DNA of 31,533 nucleotides from Cytophagaceae bacterium (GTDB lineage: Bacteria > Bacteroidota > Bacteroidia > Cytophagales > Flexibacteraceae). Where the stretch lies: NCBI GenBank assembly GCA_947464365.1, contig CANHWS010000003.1, forward strand, positions 1 to 31,533, given 5' to 3'. The translations under genes and the position numbers were made by a program. Position 1 is the stretch's first letter, and each line of letters begins with the position of its first letter. Below, piece by piece: positions 17,026 to 23,478 of the stretch. The notes under the pieces were generated by a model, which saw only the letters and a list, made by a program, of their open reading frames with translations, had not been told where the DNA came from and ran no database searches.

Positions 17026-17072
17026 TAAACTAGTTTACATTCCAACCCTTGACCCTCAAACCCGCACCAAAA

Positions 17073-18602
17073 ATGAATAACTTCCTCAAAACCATTGTCT
17101 TGGTTCCGATTTTCGGATTGCTTTTGGCAAGTGGTACAAATTCATTAGCCCAGCCCAAACAGGATCCAAAGGCAGGGAACAGCCCACAGGTCAGCACCAA
17201 AGCAGACAGTATGGTGGTGGTGACTAGTCATACCATCAACATTGCGGGTAAACAGATCAGCTATAAGGCAAAGGCCGGCTATATGTTATTGAAGGAGGAG
17301 TATGGTAAGCCCAAGGCCAAGGTGTTTTACATCGCCTATACGCTAGACGGTGTAGCTGACCCAGCCAAACGACCGATTACCTATTGTTTCAATGGCGGAC
17401 CTGGCAGCAGCAGTGTTTGGCTGCACATGGGGACCATCGGTCCACGTCGTATCTTGATGAAGGACGATGGCACCCCGACGGCTGTCCCGTACCAGTTAGT
17501 TGACAACGAATATTCTTGGCTCGATGCTACAGATTTGGTTTTTATTGACCCAGTCAGCACGGGCTACTCCCAACCAGTAGAGGGTGTCAACAAGGGAGAC
17601 TTCCATGGTTATAATGAGGACATCACTTCCGTTGGAGACTTTATCCGTCAGCATTGTAGCAACAACTTGCGCTGGGCTTCGCCAAAGTACTTGGCTGGCG
17701 AAAGCTATGGTACTACACGTGCCGCAGGCTTAAGTGGCTATTTACAGGACCGATATGGCATGTACCTCAACGGAATTGTGTTGGTGAGTGCTGTACTCAA
17801 TTTCCAGACCCTGTCGTTCGAGCCGGGCAACGAGCTGCCCTACCAGTTATTCCTGCCAACCTATGCTGCCACTGCTTGGTATCATAAAAAACTTGGCACC
17901 CAGTTCTCAGACTTGCCATCACTTTTGCCTCAGGTTCAGCAATTTGCGATGGGTGACTATGCAACTTATCTGCTGAAAGGAGACAACGCCACCGAACAAG
18001 AGCATGCTTCGATTGCGGCAAAATTGGCTACCTATACAGGCCTAAGTACCCAATACCTTCGCCAGACCAACAACAGGATCAAGATCTTTAGGTTCACAAA
18101 GGAGTTATTACGCACCTCCGGCCAGACGATCGGTCGGTTTGATAGCCGCATCAAGGCCTCCGATGTGGACAATGCGGGAGAGACCTACGAGTTTGACCCT
18201 AGTTTCAACTATGCGACATTTGGCCCATATGCTCAGGCAATCAATGACTACTTAGGCCGTGAGCTCAAGTTCAAGTCAGACTTACCATACGAGCTCCTGA
18301 CAGGCAAGGTGCAGCCCTGGAACTACAATAACGTCCAGAACAGGTACCTAAACGTTTCCGAGACGCTGCGCTCAGCCTTGGTTAAAAATCCTAGCCTCAA
18401 GGTCTATGTCGGCAATGGATATTATGATCTGGCGACGCCCTACTTTGCCACAGAGTACACCTTCAGCCACATTTTCTTGCCACCTGCCCAGCGCAACAAC
18501 ATCAAGTTTGGCTATTACCAAGGTGGCCACATGATGTACACCGTCCGGGACGAACTCATTAAGCTTAAGAAAGACATTGGGGCATGGTATCAAGGCCAAT
18601 AG
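17073..18602 (+). CDS. Secreted S10-family serine carboxypeptidase
   Basis: A 509-residue exported peptidase of family S10, which removes C-terminal residues from peptides. The start at 17073 gives a normal signal peptide (MNNFLKTIVLVPIFGLLLAS, cleavage near LAQ); an in-frame TTG at 17049 is less likely. S10 signatures are FNGGPGSSSVWLHMG, the nucleophile elbow AGESYGTTRAAG with Ser211, the acid Asp452 in GNGYYDLATP and His486 in YYQGGHMMY. The triad is complete, so the enzyme should be active. It follows the PorE-like gene by 47 bp and precedes the glycosyltransferase cassette by 42 bp, consistent with one transcript. No C-terminal sorting tail. Confidence 0.93.
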   Translation: MNNFLKTIVLVPIFGLLLASGTNSLAQPKQDPKAGNSPQVSTKADSMVVVTSHTINIAGKQISYKAKAGYMLLKEEYGKPKAKVFYIAYTLDGVADPAKRPITYCFNGGPGSSSVWLHMGTIGPRRILMKDDGTPTAVPYQLVDNEYSWLDATDLVFIDPVSTGYSQPVEGVNKGDFHGYNEDITSVGDFIRQHCSNNLRWASPKYLAGESYGTTRAAGLSGYLQDRYGMYLNGIVLVSAVLNFQTLSFEPGNELPYQLFLPTYAATAWYHKKLGTQFSDLPSLLPQVQQFAMGDYATYLLKGDNATEQEHASIAAKLATYTGLSTQYLRQTNNRIKIFRFTKELLRTSGQTIGRFDSRIKASDVDNAGETYEFDPSFNYATFGPYAQAINDYLGRELKFKSDLPYELLTGKVQPWNYNNVQNRYLNVSETLRSALVKNPSLKVYVGNGYYDLATPYFATEYTFSHIFLPPAQRNNIKFGYYQGGHMMYTVRDELIKLKKDIGAWYQGQ

Positions 18603-18644
18603 GCTAGACCAAACCCTCTTGCAGACCAGGAAGTTACCTACCCG

Positions 18645-19562
18645 ATGTTCGAAACACCGATCTTGATGCTGGTTTTTAATCGGCCAGAGACCACGCAAGA
18701 GGTCTTTGAGGCGGTGCGTAAGGTGCGCCCTACACATCTCTATGTGGCGGCAGATGGCCCACGCGCAAGCCGAACGGAGGAAGTTAGGTTATGCGTAGAG
18801 GTAAGGGCTATTTTTGACACCGTGGACTGGCCTTGCACCGTTGTAAGGCTGTTTCGGGATGGAAACCTTGGTTGCCGCAATGCAGTGTCGAGTGGCATTA
18901 CGTGGTTTTTTGAGCACGTGGAAGCCGGGATTATCCTCGAAGATGACTGCCTACCTGCTCCTGATTTTTTTCCTTACATGGCCGACCTCCTAACTCGTTA
19001 CAAAGACGACGAACGGGTTATGCACATCAGTGGAGACAACTTTCTCAAGAATGGACGTCATGCTACCTTGCAAGCGAGTTATTACGCAGGGCGTATATCG
19101 CACATTTGGGGCTGGGGTACTTGGCGTCGTGCATGGAACCATTATAATGTTGATATCCCAAACCTAAGTCAGTATTTAGATGGGACTAAACGCTTTCCAT
19201 TCCGGAGCAAACTAGAGCGGCAGAGTTTTTGGCCTTTGTTTTTGGAAGTGGGCCAGAACGGCAAAGACACTTGGGACTTCCAGTGGCTATTTGCTGTGCT
19301 GGAGCATAATGGACTCTGTCTCCATCCGGCTGCTAACCTAGTTAGTAATATTGGGTATGGTGCGGCAGGTACGCATGCACAAGATGAGTCACACTTCTTG
19401 GCTAGGCTACCGACCTACAGCTTGCCCATGCCTATTCGTCACCCTGAGGTTTTGAAGCTGGACATTGCGGCTGACGATCATGTCCTACACTTCGTGTTCT
19501 ACAAGTCAGGACTTGACAGGTTCAAATACGAACTAAAAACAAAGCTCAAAAAGCTGTTTTAG
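18645..19562 (+). CDS. Nucleotide-sugar glycosyltransferase (GT-A like)
   Basis: A 305-residue cytoplasmic protein with a GT-A-type N terminus: ETPILMLVFNRPETTQEVFEAV (3-24), HLYVAADGPR, and a metal-binding acidic motif ILEDDCLPAPDFF (97-109). These resemble small Bacteroidota transferases related to the GNT-I/GT2 group. The segment RISHIWGWGTWRRAW (150-164) is typical of this subgroup. No membrane helices. Donor and acceptor cannot be told from sequence. It opens a four-gene surface-polysaccharide cassette; the other members are a methyltransferase, a GT4 and a GT2 on the same strand. Confidence 0.82.
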   Translation: MFETPILMLVFNRPETTQEVFEAVRKVRPTHLYVAADGPRASRTEEVRLCVEVRAIFDTVDWPCTVVRLFRDGNLGCRNAVSSGITWFFEHVEAGIILEDDCLPAPDFFPYMADLLTRYKDDERVMHISGDNFLKNGRHATLQASYYAGRISHIWGWGTWRRAWNHYNVDIPNLSQYLDGTKRFPFRSKLERQSFWPLFLEVGQNGKDTWDFQWLFAVLEHNGLCLHPAANLVSNIGYGAAGTHAQDESHFLARLPTYSLPMPIRHPEVLKLDIAADDHVLHFVFYKSGLDRFKYELKTKLKKLF

Positions 19563-19574
19563 CTTCGATCGCTT

Positions 19575-19582
19575 TACTTTTG
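19575..19582 (+). promoter_or_regulatory. -7 promoter element TACTTTTG (methyltransferase gene)
   Basis: Exact TAnnTTTG match, identical to the queA element, ending 37 bp before the methyltransferase start. It would give the last three cassette genes their own promoter. No -33 TTTG at usual spacing. Confidence 0.45.
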
Positions 19583-19619
19583 CATTAGCTTACCGTTACT
19601 TTTCGCCTCCTAGACAGCC

Positions 19620-20471
19620 TTGGCCTTACCGATCAAATCGACCCCAGATGGACACAAGTACCTCAACCTCGGTTGTGGCAACCATTACCATTTGGCATGG
19701 AACAATCTGGATTTTGGAGCCAGAGGCACAGAGGTCATAGGTCATAACCTATTGCAAGGGGTTCCGTTTGCCGACAACACTTTCGATGCAGTTTACCACT
19801 CGCATGTGCTAGAGCATTTTGCAGCAGAAGATGGTCAGCGGTTTATGTCCGAAAGTTATCGTGTGCTGAAGCCTGGTGGTGTGTTGCGTGTTGCTGTGCC
19901 GGATCTGGAGCAAATCGTTCAGGTCTATCTGCAAAACCTAGACGCAGGACTTAAGGGAAATGAGCAGGCCATCGAGCAACATAACTGGTCCTTACTTGAG
20001 CTATTTGACCAAGTAGGTCGAACCCGTAAAGGCGGAGCTATGGGATCTACGGTCGATGCGGCTAGTCAGTCAATGAAAAACTACATTGTCTCCCGCCACG
20101 GATATGAAATCAAGGAAAGGTGGGAGAAAAACCCAGCCACTCAACGTACCACGCTCAAGAATGATCCGTCCTTAAGTCGATTCCTAGGCAAAGTTCACCG
20201 ACGTATCCTGACCGGTCTTTTGGCTATCCTAGGAGGATCAGATGCTGCTGGGGCCTATCAGGCTGGATTGTTCAAGACTAGTGGCGAGCTTCACCTCCAG
20301 ATGTATGATCAGCTATTGCTTGGCACCTTGATGCGGAAACTTGGCCTGCATGACGTCAGGGTAGTAGCTGCTGACGAAAGCAATATCCCTGGTTGGGATA
20401 GCTATCAGCTAGACCGAATTGGTCAAGAAGTCCGCAAGCCAGATTCCTTGTTTATGGAAGGGATCAAGTAA
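19620..20471 (+). CDS. SAM-dependent class I methyltransferase
   Basis: A 283-residue methyltransferase, probably acting on a sugar or lipid-linked glycan because of its neighbours. Motif I is KYLNLGCGNHYHLAWNNLD; the later AVYHSHVLEHF and YRVLKPGGVLRVAVPDLE are typical of the Methyltransf_11 fold. Translation apparently begins with TTG at 19620. A stop codon lies nine bases upstream in frame, and the next in-frame ATG comes only after motif I, so no ATG or GTG can supply the N terminus. The C-terminal 100 residues are family-specific helices with no recognised motif. A -7 element lies 38 bp upstream. Confidence 0.85.
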   Translation: MALPIKSTPDGHKYLNLGCGNHYHLAWNNLDFGARGTEVIGHNLLQGVPFADNTFDAVYHSHVLEHFAAEDGQRFMSESYRVLKPGGVLRVAVPDLEQIVQVYLQNLDAGLKGNEQAIEQHNWSLLELFDQVGRTRKGGAMGSTVDAASQSMKNYIVSRHGYEIKERWEKNPATQRTTLKNDPSLSRFLGKVHRRILTGLLAILGGSDAAGAYQAGLFKTSGELHLQMYDQLLLGTLMRKLGLHDVRVVAADESNIPGWDSYQLDRIGQEVRKPDSLFMEGIK

Positions 20472-20523
20472 CTACCCATCATATACACAAAGTTAAAAAC
20501 AACAAACCCCCACAAGCGTCTTT

Positions 20524-21774
20524 ATGGCCATGCGGATTTTGATGGTCAACAAGACCGACCAAGCAGGTGGTGCAGCAAGGTCAGCCATGCGGCTGCATCA
20601 AGGGCTGCGTCGTTGTGGTTATGACTCTTGGTTGCTGGTGGACGAAAAAGTAGGCAATGACCCCTATACGATTGTGCCAGAAGGGTGGTTTGCTCGCAAA
20701 AGTCAAGTCTTTGCTGCACGCCTTGAGCGCAAGGCAGAGCGTGTCCTTAACCAATCAGGCAAGCACCATGTCTTAAGCCAAGGCATAGGTACCGACGTTT
20801 TGCTTGATACAATCAAAAAACTCAAGCCAGATGTTGTCCACCTCCATTGGATCAATCGGGGACAGGTCAGTATCAAGACACTGAAGCAGATTAAGGTACC
20901 GATCATCTGGACGATGCATGATGCGTGGGCCGTCACTGGGAACTGCCATTATCCTGGCTCTTGCACCCGTTACGTAGGCCAGTGTGGAGCCTGCCCTCAG
21001 CATGGTAGCAAACATGAGTTAGACACCAGTCGTGAAGTGTGGCTCAGTAAACGCAAGGAGTGGTCTGGCCTCAAACTTTCGTTGGTGGCACCGTCCGTTT
21101 GGTTAGCAGACTTGGCTAAACAGAGTAGCCTTGTACAACAGCTAGGCTTGTCGGTTTCGCGCATTTCCTACGGACTAGATACCGACATCTTTGCACCCCA
21201 GGATCAGGCTCAGTGTAGGCAACAATTAGGGCTTCCTCAAGGTGTGCCATTGTTGTTGTTTGGTGCTGTTGGCGGTACGGATGACCCTCGAAAGGGTAGC
21301 CAACACCTTATAAAGGCATTGCGAGACCACAAACAATGGATGCCAGCAAACCTAGAGCTGGTCATCTTTGGGGCAGAAGCTACTGAGAAACTACCGATAG
21401 ACTACCCAATCCATTATCTAGGCAAACTCACCACTGATGCAGCATTGGCACAGGCCTATAACGCTGCAACCGCCTTTGTGGCCCCTAGCGAGGAAGACAA
21501 CCTGCCTAATACGATATTGGAGTCTCTTTCTTGCGGCACACCAGTTGCTGGCTTTGATATTGGTGGACTTCCGGATGTGATCATACCAGCACAAACAGGA
21601 TTCTTAGCCCCACCACTAGCGGCTGATGGTTTGGCCAAAGCAATAGTGCTGACCCTAGCCAAAGCTGATGAAATGAGCCCAATAGCTAGGGCATTTGCTG
21701 TTAAAGAGTTGGGATTGGTGCGGCAAGCTGAAATGTACTATCGGCTCTACAACGCTGTTCTGTACAACTATTAG
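20524..21774 (+). CDS. Glycosyltransferase family 4
   Basis: A 416-residue retaining GT-B glycosyltransferase. The N terminus MRILMVNKTDQAGGAARSAM (3-22) is the acceptor-side signature of WcaC-like enzymes from exopolysaccharide clusters. WTMHDAWAVTGNCHYPGSC follows, with a cysteine cluster common in this subgroup. The donor site carries the EX7E motif as SEEDNLPNTILE (near 321-332) with LSCGTPVAGFDIGGLPDVI after it. The sugar is unknown. The next gene starts four bases after its stop, so the two are translated from one message. Confidence 0.92.
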   Translation: MAMRILMVNKTDQAGGAARSAMRLHQGLRRCGYDSWLLVDEKVGNDPYTIVPEGWFARKSQVFAARLERKAERVLNQSGKHHVLSQGIGTDVLLDTIKKLKPDVVHLHWINRGQVSIKTLKQIKVPIIWTMHDAWAVTGNCHYPGSCTRYVGQCGACPQHGSKHELDTSREVWLSKRKEWSGLKLSLVAPSVWLADLAKQSSLVQQLGLSVSRISYGLDTDIFAPQDQAQCRQQLGLPQGVPLLLFGAVGGTDDPRKGSQHLIKALRDHKQWMPANLELVIFGAEATEKLPIDYPIHYLGKLTTDAALAQAYNAATAFVAPSEEDNLPNTILESLSCGTPVAGFDIGGLPDVIIPAQTGFLAPPLAADGLAKAIVLTLAKADEMSPIARAFAVKELGLVRQAEMYYRLYNAVLYNY

Positions 21775-21778
21775 GGCA

Positions 21779-22600
21779 ATGATAGAAAGCAACCCGAGTG
21801 GGACCGTCAATACCCCAATGCTATCCGTAATCACGGTCGTCTATAACGCTGTGCAGGAGATCGAGGCTACTATGCTATCGGTCCTCAATCAAGACTATCA
21901 GGACTTCGAATACATCATCATCGACGGAGCCAGCACGGACGGCACTTTGGAGGTAATCAAACGCTACAAAGGGCGACTTGTGCATCTTGTCTCGGAGCCG
22001 GACAAAGGCATCTATGATGCGATGAACAAGGGTTTGGCCTTAGCCAGAGGTCGGTATGTTGCCTTCAAGAATGCCGGCGATACTTATAGTGATGGTAGCC
22101 TAACATTAGCCATGCAAGTTGCCCAATCGACCAATGCCGCTTTGGTTTATGGCAATACCGAGAAGCTTTGGCCTGCTTTTGACGGTAATGATGCCGTGAG
22201 GTCATTATTGACAAGTGATCACAGCCTCTTGAGGTTGCGCTCCTGCCTTGACCATCGATCTGCTTTTGTCCGAAGGGACATACATCGCCCCTTTGATACC
22301 CAATATCGCCTAGCCGCTGATTATGACTTGTTCTGTGAGCTATTAGTCAGAGGCTTTCAATTTGAAAAGATCAACCAGGTGCTATCAGTTATGCAGGGTG
22401 GTGGTGCATCAGACAACGTAGGTATCTACCATGAGATCAAACGAATACAGACAAGGTACTTTGGTGGCTTGTATGCTACCTACAACTATTATAGGCTTCA
22501 CCTGTCATATGCTAAACTAAAGGCCCAAGACCGTATCCTGAGACTGGTCTTGGGCCCTGATAACTTTCGTCGATTTAAGGGGCGGAAAAACAAGCGTTAG
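21779..22600 (+). CDS. Glycosyltransferase family 2
   Basis: A 273-residue inverting GT-A glycosyltransferase. The ATG at 21779 lies four bases after the GT4 stop and is preferred; the frame is open further upstream only as overlap with GT4. Motifs are MLSVITVVYNAVQEIEATML (14-33), the nucleotide-binding IIDGASTDGT (47-56), SEPDKGIYDAMNKGLALARG and FKNAGDTYSDG with the DxD-like Asp101. This is the WcaE-like pattern in which NAGD replaces DxD. Its stop overlaps the stop of the convergent response regulator gene, and its 3' end contains a strong hairpin. Confidence 0.92.
   Translation: MIESNPSGTVNTPMLSVITVVYNAVQEIEATMLSVLNQDYQDFEYIIIDGASTDGTLEVIKRYKGRLVHLVSEPDKGIYDAMNKGLALARGRYVAFKNAGDTYSDGSLTLAMQVAQSTNAALVYGNTEKLWPAFDGNDAVRSLLTSDHSLLRLRSCLDHRSAFVRRDIHRPFDTQYRLAADYDLFCELLVRGFQFEKINQVLSVMQGGGASDNVGIYHEIKRIQTRYFGGLYATYNYYRLHLSYAKLKAQDRILRLVLGPDNFRRFKGRKNKR
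22522..22556 (-). terminator. Strong hairpin inside the GT2 3' end
   Basis: Perfect 11-bp arms GGCCCAAGACC (22522-22532) and GGTCTTGGGCC (22546-22556) around a 13-nt loop, inside the GT2 coding sequence. Read on the minus strand the hairpin is followed by TTTAGTTTAGC. It begins about 40 bp past the response regulator stop, the right place for that operon's terminator. Confidence 0.6.
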
Positions 22601-23352
22601 GTAGTAGGCTCAACCACCACCTCGACGGACACGTCAAGGGGTTTGACTTCCAGCATAAATCCGTTGCCATGGATATTGGTGATCTGGACTTGTGGATCCT
22701 CCTTGAGGTACTTACGTAACTTGGTCAGATAGACGTCCATACTACGCCCATTGAAGTAGTTGGCTTCACCCCAGATCTTACGAAGAGCTTGTTCACGCGT
22801 CAGGACATGTTCTTGGTGCAGGCATAATAATGACATCAGTTCGGCTTCCTTTGGGCTGAGAACGACATGAACTTTGCCGCCTATGTTGAGTGTGCGCTTT
22901 TCTGGCAGGAAAGTAAACTGACCTATGCGGTACTGGTCAGCCACATTGATGACGGCATCCTCTTCCGAGTTATTGCGTTTCATGATGGCCTTAATCTTGA
23001 GCAACAAAACCTCGGTGTCAAACGGCTTGGTTAGGTAGTCGTCAGCTCCATGTTTGTAACCTGCCAAAATATCCTCTTTTTGCCCCTTAGCGGTTAGGAA
23101 GATATATGGCACCTGCTTGTTGAGCTGCCGCATTTCCTTGGCAAGCGTAAGGCCGTCCATCTGGGGCATCATTACATCCAGAATACAGAGGTCAAAGTCG
23201 TATAGTTTATAAGCTTCTAGTCCACTTTTGCCATTGTTGCAAAGGTGGATCTCGAAGCCATTGATTTCGAGATAGCTCTTGAGAACGATACCAAAGTTGG
23301 GCTCGTCCTCCACTAGTAGAATACGGTGTTTGCTGGTAGTTGGGCTGGTCAT
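22597..23352 (-). CDS. OmpR/PhoB-family response regulator
   Basis: A 251-residue two-component regulator. The start at 23352 gives MTSPTTSKHRILLVEDEPNF, the usual beginning of a receiver; the frame is open 37 residues further but that stretch has no receiver homology. The receiver has phospho-acceptor Asp59 in CILDVMMPQMDG, a switch Thr in FLTAKG and Lys109 in YLTKPFD. The C-terminal winged helix shows LSPKEAELMSLLCLHQ, VLTREQALRKIWG and SMDVYLTKLRKYLKEDP, with the recognition-helix region typical of OmpR/PhoB. It is downstream of the sensor kinase on the same strand with a 126-bp gap holding a -7 element, so it may have its own promoter. Its stop overlaps the convergent GT2 stop. Confidence 0.95.
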   Translation of the reverse strand: MTSPTTSKHRILLVEDEPNFGIVLKSYLEINGFEIHLCNNGKSGLEAYKLYDFDLCILDVMMPQMDGLTLAKEMRQLNKQVPYIFLTAKGQKEDILAGYKHGADDYLTKPFDTEVLLLKIKAIMKRNNSEEDAVINVADQYRIGQFTFLPEKRTLNIGGKVHVVLSPKEAELMSLLCLHQEHVLTREQALRKIWGEANYFNGRSMDVYLTKLRKYLKEDPQVQITNIHGNGFMLEVKPLDVSVEVVVEPTT

Positions 23353-23464
23353 GCTAGGTGTTGATGCTAGAGATGTGGATGATCGGAAGTCGAAAAAATG
23401 GGAAGTAAAATGGGAGGGCGCCAGATTAAAATTAAATGTATGCAGGGTCCCGACCTCAGACATC

Positions 23465-23472
23465 CAAAACTA
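23465..23472 (-). promoter_or_regulatory. -7 promoter element TAGTTTTG (response regulator)
   Basis: Exact TAnnTTTG on the minus strand, just past the sensor kinase stop and about 113 bp upstream of the response regulator start. It could let the regulator be expressed separately from the kinase. No -33 match seen. Confidence 0.35.
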
Positions 23473-23478
23473 ATCGGA

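Noticed and set aside
21695..21778. Longer GT2 start overlapping GT4
   Set aside because: It would overlap GT4 by 80 bp, while an ATG four bases after the GT4 stop gives a normal GT2 N terminus.
23353..23463. 37-residue N-terminal extension of the response regulator
   Set aside because: Receiver domains start directly with a short lead into the ILLVEDE strand; the extension is low complexity, and the ATG at 23352 fits.
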